64,000 bases of DNA, taken from assembly GCA_026214975.1 (NCBI GenBank), contig CM047805.1, positions 60,132,834 through 60,196,833 on the forward strand. The letters are read 5' to 3'. Source of the DNA: Gentiana macrophylla. Taxonomy: Eukaryota > Streptophyta > Magnoliopsida > Gentianales > Gentianaceae. Below are positions 34,430 through 46,087 of the stretch, piece by piece (positions within the stretch are counted from its first letter, which is position 1; each line of letters begins with the position of its first letter). The notes beneath the pieces are model-generated. The model was not told where the DNA came from. It saw nothing but the letters and a program-made list of their open reading frames with translations, and ran no database searches. The position numbers and the translations under genes were made by a program.

Positions 34430-35890
34430 ACACAACAATTGGGTTTGTTGAACTTTAAATTGAACATTGATTAAGACCGTTCAACCAAAAAAGCTATAAT
34501 GGGGTTGAGCAAACCTCAATTTGATTGATGATCAAGTCGATCAACCCTAAATATTATGGCTGGGTTAAGTGAACATTAAATTGAGAGTTGATTAATCCTA
34601 TCAACCCTAAACATTGTAATTGGGTTAATTGAACCTCGATTGACGAACGATCAAACATAATCAACCCAAAGACTATAATCAGTTAATCGAACCTTGAATT
34701 GATGGTTGATGAAGCTTTGATCAATCCCAAACATTCTAATTGGGTTAGCCTTAACATCAAATTGATGGTGTATCAAGCATGTTCAACCAAAAAATTGTAA
34801 TTCGGTTACTTGAACCTTAAATGTATAGTCGATCAATAATGAGGAACCTTAATCACTATAATCGGGTTAGAGTTGAACTTCAATTTCAACTTTTGTTAAT
34901 CCTCATCAACCAGAAACACTTTTTTCGGGTTAAGGGAACCTAAAATTGACGATCGATCAAGCTTGGTCAACAATGACTGTAATGTGGTTGACTGAACAAT
35001 AAATCGACAATCGGACAAGCTTGATCAGCCTTAATCATTGTAATTAGGGTTGTAGAACTTCAATTTCAACTTAGATTAAGCTCGATCAACCAAAGACACG
35101 TTAATCGGGTTAATTTGAACATCAAATTATCGGTTGATCAAGCTTGATCAACCACAAACACCATAATCGGGTCATTTTGGACATCAAGTTGACGATCGAT
35201 CAAAGCCCGATCAACCATAAAACCCTAATTGGGTTAATTGAACCTCATAATAACGGTCTATCAAAGCTCGTTAAACCCTAACATCAGAATGCGGTTAACC
35301 GAACATGAAATTGTCGGTTTATCAAGCCCAACCAACCTCAACGATAAAATTAAGGTAATCGAACCTAAATTGACGATCGATAAAACCCGAGCAACTAGAA
35401 ACACTATAATCAAAGTTTAGAAAACCTTAAATTGACGATAGATATAGCATGATCAACCCTAAACACGGTAATTGGGTTAAATGAACATCAAATTGACAGT
35501 CGATCATGCCCAATCAACCCTTAACATTGTAATTAGATTAATTGAAGCTCAAACTGATGGTCGATCAAACTCATTCAACCGAAACATTGTAATCAGGTTA
35601 ACTGAACCATGAATTGACGCTCGATCAAGCCTAATCAACTCCAAACATCTATATTTAGTTAACCTCGATCAAGCCTAGTTGTCCATAAAGACATAAATTG
35701 GGTTAATTGAACCTCAAATTGACTATGAATCAAACCCGGTCAACCTTAATCATCGTAATCGGGTTAACTGAACTTCAATTTGAACTTTGATTAAGACCGA
35801 TCAATCACAGACACCCTAATCAGGTCAACCGAACCTCACTGATAGTCAATCAAGCTTGATCCACCACAAACATTGTATTGGGTTAACGAG
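34430..35890 (+). repeat. ~60 bp degenerate tandem repeat array inside CACTA-1
   Basis: About 24 copies of a ~60 bp unit. Its conserved parts are GGGTTAATTGAACCTCAAAT, then TTGACGGTCGATCAAGC, then GATCAACCCTAAACATTGTA. Copies diverge strongly from each other, so the array is old. The length is a multiple of three, but every frame has stops, so it is not a protein repeat. Confidence 0.85.
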
Positions 35891-36286
35891 TCGGAATTCG
35901 ATCTTGCCTGTTACGGCTCTAACCGAGCACAACCGATTTTTTTTAATCAAGTCAAGCTTAAAACATACAGTGTATTAACTCAACTCGATTACACTCATAG
36001 CTATATATAGGTTTTGGTGACAACCACCTTTATAATGAAATCCTTAATATAATATACATGTACCCCGTACTCACTTATAAGGGTATAAGCGTCTTTCAAT
36101 AAATTTTTTAGTTTTGTATTTAATTATTTGAGGGGATTTTTTTTAATAAAAGAAAGATAGAAGCAAATTCTTTTAATACTTGGTCAAAGAGATTAATAAC
36201 AATTAAAGAGAAATTATCTTTATATATAACACCCTTTATCTCTATTTCAAAAAAAAAAATATATATTCCTTTTATCTCTAACAGCT

Positions 36287-36562
36287 ATGATCGACAAACA
36301 ACGCAACTTCTTCCTCAATCTCTACTTTGTCGCACAAATCTTTCTTTTTATCGGTAAAAAGTTGTCGATTTCTTCAATAGAAGAAGGAGAAAGCTTAAAA
36401 ATTCATACTAATTCATCTATAGATCCAAATTCTAAAGAAATCCATCAACACGATCAGCGTTTCAAGGAGGTTGTTTATTATTTTCTTTCTCACGACAAAC
36501 AAAGAGGTAAATATTTTACAATTTCGCATTCCAATAAAGAAATTAGGGTTCTTGTAATCTAA
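36287..36562 (+). CDS. Possible captured exon: small protein with a signal-peptide-like start
   Basis: The frame begins MIDKQRNFFLNLYFVAQIF, a basic start followed by a hydrophobic stretch. It then has a charged region with HDQRFKEVVYYFLSHDKQR before a donor-like AGAG|GTAAAT at about 36507. A splice-acceptor-like ATTATAG at 36618-36624 precedes a short segment encoding MIKSLPGVEG, reminiscent of the N-terminal motif of serine carboxypeptidase-like proteins, again ending at G|GT. The two segments do not join cleanly in frame. A captured and decayed host gene is one explanation, chance another. Confidence 0.25.
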   Translation: MIDKQRNFFLNLYFVAQIFLFIGKKLSISSIEEGESLKIHTNSSIDPNSKEIHQHDQRFKEVVYYFLSHDKQRGKYFTISHSNKEIRVLVI

Positions 36563-36699
36563 TCATAATCGAATATTGTAATTTGAGATGTTTTTCTAAA
36601 CCAAGATCATGTTTTCATTATAGGAATTTCGTAGAATGATTAAATCTCTACCCGGAGTAGAAGGTACGCATGCCTTGATGCCTGATATATTTCGTTTAG

Positions 36700-39600
36700 G
36701 AAAAATAAACAAGAGGAGACTAAGAAAATATATGTATATAGTGTTTTGTAAATTGATGTGGTTCTGGTAGTGGAGGGGTTAGAAAACTCCATGAGGATTG
36801 AAGAGTGAAAAATATATTATATATATTTTGTGAAATGATTGTTGTAAAAAAATTAATAAAAGAGAGTTAAAGAACACATGTCGGCTACCAAAGACATGTG
36901 TTTTGCACATACATATGAATACTAAATTTGTAAATATGAATATTAACATAAGTTGCGCATGGAAATTTTAGCATCCTGGGAAATTTGAATCGAAGATACA
37001 AAATGAAACAGTGAGAATGTGGAAAATATATATACACACACATCATTTCATTCAGAATCACGATTAAATAACAATTATTGTAAGAGTTTTAATATTGGAT
37101 TTAGCATTAAAGATTGAGCATTTAATTGTTAGCGTTTTAATTAAAATAAATATGATTAATTGTTAGTGTTTTATTTACTTTGTTTGTTTTTCGTGTAAAG
37201 TCGTATATACAAAGTGTTGTTGGTAGAAATAATTGTTTTGAACGACCTAAACATGACAAGAAATTGTGAAATTTGAATATCATCCGTAAATCCCAAAGGC
37301 CTACAACTTTTATCTTTTCTTCGTGCTCAAAATCTTTTATGTTTGGGCTGCAAAGCCAACGAATTCAGGCAACAGCCTAACTACACGATCTAAAAATGGT
37401 AGTCCCCACCTATTGACGCTATAGTTGAGGCATAGACAATGATAAGTTATGAATATAAATTCAAATGGATGATCCCCTATGTTTTAATTTTACCTAAGTT
37501 AAGGTAGCAAGTAGGAATATTCCAAGGGTTGATACTATGGTACATTCGGTTGTGAGAAACAACTATGTTTTTTCCCCTATACATTATAGCTTTGTTAATC
37601 ATGCCTTCAGATGTCCTTGATCAGTGAAATCTTTCTTCATGTAATCTATATTCTAGTTAATCTCTCCTCTTGGACCTTTGAAACCCAGCAAAACGTCCCC
37701 TGCAAAGCATACATCTTTATGTATGTTCTTTTATAAACGCTCTCATGTTACGCTTCGTTTCAAGGAAGTAAGTTTTCCATGGCCTTTTACCTCTTACAAA
37801 TGGTAACTGCATACTCGTGAATTTTGAAACATGTTTAACCATTTCGTTGCAGTACTTTTTTGCTTTTTTGTACTCATCCTCGATTCGGCTCTTTACGATG
37901 CTTTCTTTGCCGATGACCTTAACTTCAAGGTTGCCACTTTTTTCTAAGATTTTTTTACTATTATATTGATAGTCATTGGAATCTTTGTGGGTTGTGAACG
38001 AAGGGTCGGTTTTTGGGGTAGAAGCTTGGTTATAGATTTAATGAAGAATTTTTTCATGGATGATTTTTGAATTGATATTCCTGTCAATGAAGCTGAAGCT
38101 TTAGATCTTGATCATGTGCACGTACTTTTATCATTTTTCTCCCTTTGGTGGATTTTGTTCTGCCTTTTTATTCAATAACATTGTGATAAATCATGCTTAT
38201 ATACCTACTAATGCTTTTGTGGTTGATTCTTTGGAAAATGCTTCTTACTTTTTTAATGCTTCTTGTTTAATTATACGTGTATCTCGGTTGTTAGATATGA
38301 AATGGATAATCACTTGCAACTTTTATCGGTATTCCCATATTTATTTGTAGAATTATGATGTGGGGAGGTGACATTTATCATGAGCTTCAGAGACATGATG
38401 CTGAAAGTTTCGAATATCCATAAAATGAAGGGATAGTGGTTGTGGTTTAATTTAGGGATAGCAATGTAGCTGAATGCAGATGGATACAAAGCAGTGGTTA
38501 TGGTGGTGACATTCTTTATTCCTCAGGTAGTAATTATTTTTGTTCATTGTGTCGTTTCATTTCTTTATTTGCAGGAATGGTTGATCGATGGTAGTTCCCG
38601 ATTATGTTGAAAATTTGATAGCTTTAATTTCTCTCATTATGTTTTTCACTCTCTATTATGTTAGGCTTCATGAGAAAGAATAAAAAAAAAAGGTCATCTT
38701 ATGTCGGTTGATAGCTTCCCGGTACAACATGTCGGACACCAATTTTTAGGTTGAAATAGATGAACAAATTTTGGAAAAGGAAGTTTTGATTGTGTACCGG
38801 TTCTCCTTAAGTTGAGGATTTTTTGATTGTGTACCAGTTCCCTTTTAAATATCCACTTCAAAGATTATATTCAAGTTGAGGAGTGCATACTTCCTAATTA
38901 ATGTCCATTTTTGAACTAGGGGAATGGCCATGCTTGATCATTACGGACAAGTGTCATGGCTCTTTAAGGATATTGATGTTACATGTTGGTTTTACATGGT
39001 AGTTGAATTTCTATATAAGAAACTAGAATTTATTATTAAAGTTTATGCAATTATGTCACTACACTCACCCCATAGGCTTTATGAATCGATTTTATCTTTT
39101 GAAATAAAAGAAAAGAGACTTAAAATAATTACGTTCTTTTTCGAAGTGGGTTCATCTTATCCTTTCTCATTTTTCCTCCATGCTACTATTTATGCTTCTA
39201 TCTTTTGCTTTCCTTAGATACATATTGGATATGGATGACTTATGTAACTCTGTTGTGGTTATTTATGGCATGAGACTTTAGTATAGCGAAATAGAACATG
39301 CATAGGTTTAATAAATGTAAGTGGGCGAATACTTGTATATCATGTTTTATTTGTGATGAGAGATTTATAACTATCTTTGCTTCTTTGTAGCATTGTTGGA
39401 ATGAAGAAGGCATGATGATCGTTCGCCACCAGAATTTGATGATGCGTTCAACGTGGTTTACATGATTGGCATAATCTAAAGTTACATTGGCCTTAGGAGT
39501 GGCGTAGCTTATTTATGTACATTAAAATTTACACCAACATCCAAATATATTGTGTTACGTAATAATTGGATGTGAGTGTTGGAATATCAAGCGTTCTTTG

Positions 39601-39769
39601 GTTTTAATTTTCATTTCATTTAACTTTAAACAATATGTTAAATATATTGAATAAAATCATTTCTTTCTGCGTCTTTGTTCATATATTTGGATTACCAATA
39701 TGAAAATCATTTACATTACCATATATTTTTCAATTGTAATGAAAATTTTGAACACAATTTAGATAATAA
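36700..39769. other. Interior of CACTA-1 without recognisable genes
   Basis: The interior is AT-rich. Frames at 38108-38350 and 38924-39217 have hydrophobic, low-complexity translations without known domains. The part 37200-37900 shows patchy similarity to the internal repeat block of elements A and B (for example GAAATAATTGTTTTGAACG against GAAATAACTGTTTTTGACCG at 32895). Confidence 0.4.
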
Positions 39770-40227
39770 AAATAAGTGTCGTTAAATTGTCACTTTGAAA
39801 ACTACGGCAAAGGAAACAAATGTTGGTAAAGTGCCACAAAAATGTGTATTTCAAATGAAAAGGTGTCGGCAAATTTGTCACAAGCAAAGTGCGTCAATAG
39901 AAATATTTGTCGTTAAATTGCCACAAAGCCATTTCCGTCAAATAACTCAAGTGTCGAGAAACCGTCATATAAGATATATGGCACATTGTGTAAGTGTCGA
40001 GAGAAAAAGTGCCACAAATGAAAATGCAACACTTTTATTAAGTGTTGTATAATCGCCATAAAATCTTTCGGCGGAACAAACAAGTGCCATAAAACATTGC
40101 CGGCGACGATATGATAGACGGCACTTAAATAACCGCCGTGTTATGTGTCGAGAATGTTTTTACGGCGTTTATTTTCTATTGTTCCGACATTTAATTTGCG
40201 CCGGGAAAAGCCAAAAATGTTGTAGTG
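39770..40227 (+). repeat. Right subterminal and terminal repeats of CACTA-1
   Basis: Dense recurrence of GTGTCG, TTGTCAC, TGCCACAAA and related motifs, ending GTTGTAGTG, then the GAA duplication. Confidence 0.75.
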
Positions 40228-40230
40228 GAA

Positions 40231-42630
40231 GTTTGATCTCCTTCAGAGTTAAACCTTTTAGTAGGAGTTTGTAAAGCTAACGTTATAATTTCTTTTGCAG
40301 TTTAAAACAAGAACCAATATGCTATCCTCAAGCATGCCATGTTTGTTGTTCAGACCATATTCGTGCCCTTTTGTAATTATACTTTTTCTGGTGATTTGTT
40401 TCTCATGTAATCCCTCACTTGAGACCTTTAAACTCAACAGGTTCTCTCTGTTTGGTGTCATGAATTACCTCCGAAATATATCTCTATAAGTCTTTTCCTC
40501 TTAACAAGTTCATACTTTCCTACTTTTCAAATCAAGAAACAAGTTCTCTTCAAAATTCTACATTGTTGGACTCCATTCATTTCAAATTCAAATTTGACTT
40601 GATGTCAGAATATTTTTCTTATTCGTGTTCATTCTCAGCTCCCCTCCTAAGGGTAGTGTCGATGTTGTAACTATTTCACCTATTGCTGCCTGTTCTTTTA
40701 AGGTATGCATATCTCCTTTTGGCGGTCGAATTTTTAAGCGTACCATGACATTCCTTTTCAGTTACTTATCTTTAACCTTCTAGCAACTTATACTAAACTA
40801 GTTTCAAGCAGAAGGTAGACCTTTTCAACATGTCTTCCGAACCTATCTAGCCAACCAACATTTGAACTCGAAAACTTCTATTGAATTTCAATCCGGATTA
40901 ATGTACCTCGTACCATTCATTTTTAACTCTCTTTCAGGCCATTTGGAGCCATGAACCGCCAGATATGCCTTTTGATTTTTCCATCCTCTGTTTGGCGTTT
41001 CTATTCCAATTTTGTTACACCGGTTGAAAGTCTATTTTATTTTAACCTTGAGCATTTATTCCTTGGCAGTGTACTATTCCTCTCGAGTAGTGCAACCTTG
41101 AATCTTTGATTTGAATCGTCAATAATCGTTTAAACTTCCTTTGAAACTTCGAATTAATTCTTGGAAATTAAACCTTATCCAGCAATACTTAAGTATCGTT
41201 TCCTCTTCACTTAAAAATCTTGCTTACCACTTACTTATTCAAACTTTTGATATTCCCTTACAATTCCTTGAGGGAATTTCTATTTCTATTAAATCCTAAA
41301 ATAACCTCTCTTTGACTATTGCAAACTTGGACACTTCTTGACAAGTGTTTATTTTATTCGGAGACCTTTTGGTGTACTCATTGTGTCTCCATGGCTCCTT
41401 CGTGTTGAGATTCTTGTTCTCTTTTGATTTCTATCTTTTTAGTCCTTCTGGTGCTCGACCTTGCACCTTTACCTTGATTTATGTTGTGTTATGTTACCTA
41501 ACCTCTTCACTTTCTCAAGGCTTATATGAAAGCTTATTACCATCCTTTCAAGTTACCTCTGAAGTCTTTGCAAACCACCGTATTTTGCAGAATTCCTCTC
41601 TCTCAAAAAAAAAATTCATCTGCAAGGTGTCCTTTTGTTTTCCTTTTGGTGGCTATCTCTTGTATTATGATACAATGTCTCATTCTTCAGTTTGGAACCA
41701 CCTTCAACTTTTCCCCAACACGAAATCATCTTGTTTTTCTTGTTACCCAAGAAACCTTTCTTATTTCAAGTGCATTGTATCGTTCCTTGGCTTACCTAGT
41801 TGACATGCCACCATGGTACCCAACTTGTCACTTTTCAATTTTATTTATTCTCCAAGCTAACTCTTTTTGTCATAAGGATTGGATCAAACCGTCAGAGAGA
41901 AAGTATGGCAATGCATGTTCTCCACCCACAGGGAGTCTCAGAAGTCCTTCAGCTGGGATCCTTGCAGTTCTTCATCAAGCTTGTGGTGCCATGATGGAAG
42001 TTAGGATCGAAAGAAGTCAAGTGTGCTAAAAGTGTGGATTTGGCAGGGAAGATTCAGCTTTCCGGGTATAGGGCAGCAGGATCAAGCAAAGAGTGTTGAA
42101 CCGATGATTTCAAGATTCGAGGCAGTTGATGAGTTCGTGAAGAAACAAGACAAAGACCCAGTTGTCTCCGGTTACAAGTGAGTGGCTGGAGCCCAACCAG
42201 CCATTGGTCACGAGTTAGATGAAGATAGCAACCGTCGGCATCGGAATTAGCTTTGGGTTCTGAATGCGGAAGATTGTGAAGGACAATGAAGAATGAAAGC
42301 CTCGAGATGGCAATTGAAGTTCATCTCGGAGCGACCAAGATGTACAAGAGTTGGAACAGTACTGCTGATGATCTTTCATGAAGATAGAGATAGAAGAACG
42401 TGAGTTCTTGGGATGAAGTGGAGCGGCAACAGAATACGAGACCAAAGTTGATACATCAAGGCGACGTGAGGATTGAAGTGGATCGTCGCAACCTCAAGTT
42501 GGCTCGAGACAAGTAGAAGAGTTGGGAAGATGTAAGAAGAAGAAGACTGTAAAAGTTAGAAGACAAAACGCTTCACAAAGTCCAGAGTTCAAGTACAACC
42601 GGTTACATTCGAGTTTCGAGGACGAAACTC
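40231..42630 (+). other. Internal region of element B, right half (no pol)
   Basis: The segment is collinear with the minus strand of A (22853-23596, 19780-20424 and 10539-10945). It contains two segments absent from A, about 40550-40870 and 42150-42440. The frames 41345-41803 (152 codons) and 41526-42029 (167 codons) overlap in different phases and match open frames in A, without known domains. Empty sites for the solo LTR (near 41284) and the copia element (near 41938) lie here. Confidence 0.7.
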
Positions 42631-42648
42631 CTCTTAAGGGGGACGGAA
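42631..42648 (+). other. Polypurine tract of element B
   Basis: CTTAAGGGGGACGGAA lies directly before TGTGACATCCCGAC. Confidence 0.8.
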
Positions 42649-43135
42649 TGTGACATCCCGACTTTTCGTAAAAGGGTAAAATAGTAATTGGATTTAATCA
42701 CTACGATCTAATTATTATTTGTTATTTTTACTTAATTAAAAAGGATTTAATTAAGGGATATTGTTATTCAATTAATAGATTTAATTAATAGCTATTTAAG
42801 GAAGATAATAGCCAAAATCCACTCTTATTATGTCACGCAAATTCAGAAAAAAAAAAAAGATGCAACGGCAATCTGAAGGAGAAGCAGCGCAGAAGATGCC
42901 AGAAAAAGGGAGAACGTAATCTTCAACCGTGTGACCAATCCGTTCATCTGTTCATGATGCCGTGGGAGAGAAAGGTGATCAGCACGAGGAGACGCAACTT
43001 TGGAAAATAACATCTCTCAATTTCGTAAGTTTTCAGTTTAGCCCTAGTTTTCGGTATTCGTAGAGTCCGATTCTTGAAAAATTCGTATCTTTCAATCCGT
43101 AACTCTGTTTTTCAGCTATGAGTAGTCGAAACGAT
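42649..43135 (+). repeat. 3' LTR of element B, interrupted after 487 bp
   Basis: It aligns closely with 28804-29296 of the 5' LTR and stops at ...GTCGAAACGAT. The 5' LTR continues with CATCTTGGAGC, whereas here TGATGACGG of an Athila-like LTR begins. Confidence 0.9.
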
Positions 43136-43500
43136 TGATGACGGTCAAATTATACCCGTAAAAGTCATCAACGTTGACCTTAAATCGAGATTAATAATAT
43201 ATATTTCATATTAAATCACATGTTTATATTTATTATTTAATGTTAAGTGATTATTAATATGATATTTGGTATTTAGCCGTTTTTATTATTTAAAGCCGAT
43301 TTATTGTGCGATAATTATTGATTTTGCAGATCACAACAAATTGAGAGGATTAATGTCATTCAATCAATTATCTCAAGATAAGGGAGGAAGAAAATCGGAG
43401 CATTAATCAAGAGATAAATTAGAGAAATCATATCAACACGCAAGCGTGGAGTGGGAGCAAGATAGGCGAGAAAAGCGATTAACGTGTGCAAATGTTAGGT

Positions 43501-43555
43501 TCGGTCGACCGAGCCTATAGCTTCGGTCGACCGAGTGTCGCTCTCGGTTGACCGA
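43501..43555. promoter_or_regulatory. Triplet of TCGGTCGACCGA palindromes upstream of the LTR TATA
   Basis: Cores are at 43501-43512, 43523-43534 and 43544-43555 (the last is TCGGTTGACCGA). Start-to-start spacing is 22 and 21 bp. The cluster lies 75-130 bp upstream of TATA. The core is a perfect 12 bp palindrome with a GTCGAC centre. Confidence 0.75.
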
Positions 43556-43629
43556 GTGTCCGCTTCAGGGCGGTTTCCGGCTTATATCGTGCTTATCTTC
43601 TAGAACCACCCTAAGTCGGCAAAAACCTC

Positions 43630-43636
43630 TATATAA
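43630..43636 (+). promoter_or_regulatory. TATA box of Athila-like subfamily 1 LTR
   Basis: The sequence CCTCTATATAAGCAAGC is conserved in all four plus-strand copies. It sits about 500 bp into the LTR. Confidence 0.65.
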
Positions 43637-44084
43637 GCAAGCAGCTACGAAATTGTAAAGACACACCAACATATATCTGAGAATATCATTCAATAAAATC
43701 ACTCTATTCATATCTTGATTCAATGTAGTTTATTGAGGGTGTTTCCAGCAATTTAAGGGCTGCATTATGTAAGCCTTTATTTTCTGTTTCTTTTCTTTTA
43801 AGTAATTAATCCCTCCCAATTATGCTTTATTGTTTGAGTTAGTTAATTCATAGCTAGATGATGTAGATCTAGGTTATGTCGTTATGAATGTGGCGAAGCC
43901 TTGTCTATGAGGATCCCATAACCTACGTCATATACTTAGTTTCTATCCATGAATCTGCATTGTTTAATTAATGTGTATCTATGTTAGTTTATATGAATGC
44001 TTTACGAATTACTGTTTAATCCGTTGTGTATGATGAAACGTTGAGAGATACGTTCAGGGATGTAATCTGGGGGAAAAAGACCAT

Positions 44085-44118
44085 TCGGTCGACCGAGCCC
44101 AGCTATTCGGTCGACCGA
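44085..44118. promoter_or_regulatory. Pair of TCGGTCGACCGA palindromes downstream of TATA
   Basis: Cores at 44085-44096 and 44107-44118, 22 bp apart, with spacer GCCCAGCTAT. Kept in the other subfamily 1 copies at 52587, 53718 and 57930. Confidence 0.75.
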
Positions 44119-44938
44119 GCCCTGTTTTATCCGTTAAATAGCCACGTCTTTATGGTTAGGTTAACTTAATAGAATTTATTATCTCAGTAGGTATGGCTAC
44201 GGCTACGTTGTTCGTCTGTTTTAATTAGCGTATGATTAGGAAATACCAATATAGGGCTCCTAGGTTGGCTCACGAATGATCTTCCGGGACTTTCAGCGAG
44301 ATCTAGGTAGGTTTTGTATTTGGGAATTGAGCTCACCTAGTTATACGTAGATCGTAGATTAACATGAAACCGTGCAGGTAATTGTTAATAGGACAGAGAC
44401 TGATGCGATCGTTTAGGAAGTACGCCTAACCATAGGAATGTTGCCTGGACGAGGTGTACGGTTAATATCGGCATCCTTAGTGTCGTAAGCGTGTGAGTTA
44501 TATGAGATGGAGGCCTTAAAAAGCGAAGTCACGTAACAATAACACAGTGATCTAGTAACCTAACCGGTACTAAGTCAAGTTAAAGAGGATGACTCCCGTA
44601 GCCAATCTAAGATAGATACAAACGGATTGACAGTTAATAAGTTCAGTTTATTATATAAATTATCTAGGTCCAAACGATAAAGACTATAATTGGGGAGGTT
44701 AATTACGTTGTGTCGAGTCGTGTCTTTACTTTTCTTGTTTTATGTTGGTCGTAGACCGCCTCTATGTCCTTGACATGTTTAATTAATTGTTTGTATATAA
44801 AATGATCCACAATTGGTTCCCTGTGGGATCGACCTTGATTCACTATAGCTATACTACGATGGGCCTAGTCCTCTTGCTAGTATTGGTTTATGGTGGTCGA
44901 GTATTTTATTATAACCTGATCGACCCCGATCAAGTTTT

Positions 44939-44956
44939 TGGCGCCGTTGCCGGGGA
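44939..44956 (+). other. Primer-binding site (tRNA-Asp type) after Athila-like LTR 1
   Basis: TGGCGCCGTTGCCGGGGA is complementary to the 3' end of plant tRNA-Asp, the primer used by Athila-type elements. It follows the LTR by 6 bp. Confidence 0.85.
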
Positions 44957-46074
44957 ACCAACGGTCAATTTTATATATAAATAATTTTCTTATTCATGTC
45001 GAGTTTTCTGTTTTAGTGTCAGTTTTTACGTTTTGAGTCCCTCTGGTTGTCTGCTCTGTCTGAAAATTCCAGATTCAAAAAAAATAAAAAAAAAATAAAA
45101 ATAAATAAAAATAAAAATTATTCGGTCGACCGAGAGACCTCATTCGGTCGACCGAGAATTTATAACTTTTTCTTTTATTTGTTTTGTTTTGTTCTTGTTC
45201 TGTTCTGCTTACATGGTTTCTGATTTGTGTTTTTCGAGTATGGAATTTCGCGTGTGTCATTTATCCTCAGTATGTTTAATCCGTAGGTCTGATAGCAGCA
45301 TGGGAAACCATGTTAAAATCAGTCTACGGTCTGTTTTGTTTTTCTTCTGTCTGCAGAAACCAGGGAAGCAATAATCCAAATCAATAATTTTTCGCGGGCG
45401 CTGAGAAAATAACCCAACAACATGCGGAATTACTACTCTACGATGGGAAAAGCGATGGAAGCAATACCATTAAAGCACAAAGATGGCTCCGAATTTTTTT
45501 TAAAGGCTTAAATTCTTCGTGGTACAATGTTGAAGGCAAGGTACTACCTTTTTGCTTATGTTTTACTACCTTTTGGCTTTTTTTGAGAATAAGCCTTCCT
45601 TGGACAGGATAGAACATCATATAACAAGCATGCTATACCAAACTAGGGATGCCGATCTAAAATCGTCACCTCATCTAGGCAACCACCGTGGACAGGTTGG
45701 CACACCTCCTAAACGATCGGCTAACTTATGTCCTATTTAACATGGCAATTTTCACAATATATCATATTAATTTACAAGAACGATGTAACAAATTGGCCAG
45801 ATCTATTACATGTGTATATGAAAAACAAAAAGCACGACGTAGCCGAAGTCGTTCACAGAAAATTACTAGAATCTTGATGGCTAGATCTAACCATATAGAC
45901 CGTGGTAGATCTGGACCGGTGACTCTAGAATTTGCTCGTAAAATGCCTTCGTACGACTTAGATCTACATGAATATGAGTTGATTCGAGTTTCTTGTGTCA
46001 GTATACTGTGACCACAGGAAAGTAGTTCATGGGGAATAACTTATTAATATCTTGATCGGGACGATCAAAGGCTA
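44957..46074 (+). pseudogene. Deleted internal region of an Athila-like element (leader and gag remnant)
   Basis: The segment has an A-rich leader (45076-45118) and a palindrome pair at 45122-45155. A gag-like remnant near 45420-45545 reads KAQRWLRIFFKGLNSSWYNV, resembling the capsid WL...LP.GS...W motif of gypsy Gag. A rearranged block (45634-45966) is found again at 51085-51418, and a short 3' end leads into the PPT. RT, RNase H and integrase are absent. Confidence 0.5.
45122..45155. promoter_or_regulatory. Palindrome pair in the post-PBS leader
   Basis: Cores at 45122-45133 and 45144-45155, 22 bp apart, with spacer GAGACCTCAT. About 170 bp after the PBS, so it would be in the element RNA. 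Confidence 0.7.
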
Positions 46075-46087
46075 AGTGGGGGGTAGT
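46075..46087 (+). other. Polypurine tract (Athila-like)
   Basis: AAGTGGGGGGTAGT, ending at the TGATAACGG LTR start. The same tract is at 56966-56979. Confidence 0.75.

Larger units (their letters stand above)
33153..40227 (+). mobile_element. CACTA-1: complete non-autonomous CACTA DNA transposon
   Basis: The 7,075 bp element has termini CACTACAACAAAAC and ...GTTGTAGTG (inverted match of 10 bp, CACTACAACA), a 3 bp target duplication, and subterminal repeats at both ends. No CACTA transposase (TNP2-like) frame is visible, so it depends on another element. The interior holds a ~60 bp degenerate tandem array (34430-35890), an (AT)n tract, and unique segments that may be captured DNA. The strand given is arbitrary. 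Confidence 0.9.
28804..43135 (+). mobile_element. Element B: non-autonomous chromovirus-type gypsy element, same family as A
   Basis: The 5' LTR is 28804-30773, then a tRNA-Met PBS, about 4.8 kb of internal DNA once the nested CACTA (33153-40227) is removed, a PPT, and a 3' LTR (42649-43135) interrupted after 487 bp by an Athila-like LTR. No Gag or Pol domain is recognisable in any frame. B is collinear with A and more complete. GATCT (28799-28803) is the expected left target duplication. Confidence 0.85.
43136..44932 (+). repeat. Athila-like LTR, subfamily 1 (complete)
   Basis: The LTR runs TGATGACGGTCAAATTATAC...GACCCCGATCA, 1,797 bp, with a TATA box at 43630 and palindrome clusters upstream (43501-43555) and downstream (44085-44118). 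It is followed by a tRNA-Asp-type PBS. It is inserted in the 3' LTR of B, with ACGAT (43131-43135) the likely target duplication. Partial copies lie at 52092-53265, 53266-54485 and 56980-58447, and an inverted relative at 49946-51086. Confidence 0.9.

Noticed and set aside
35238..35420. 60-codon frame in the CACTA-1 minisatellite
   Set aside because: It is a chance open stretch in a 60 bp repeat; neighbouring units have stops in all frames.
41345..42029. Two 150-170 codon frames in element B as retroviral genes
   Set aside because: They overlap in different phases, show no Gag/Pol motifs, and are better explained by low stop density. Noted in the features as doubtful.
43501..43555. CRISPR-like appearance of the spaced palindromes
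   Set aside because: Repeats are only 12-14 bp with ~10 bp spacers, two or three per cluster, in plant LTRs with no cas genes. It is an architectural resemblance only.
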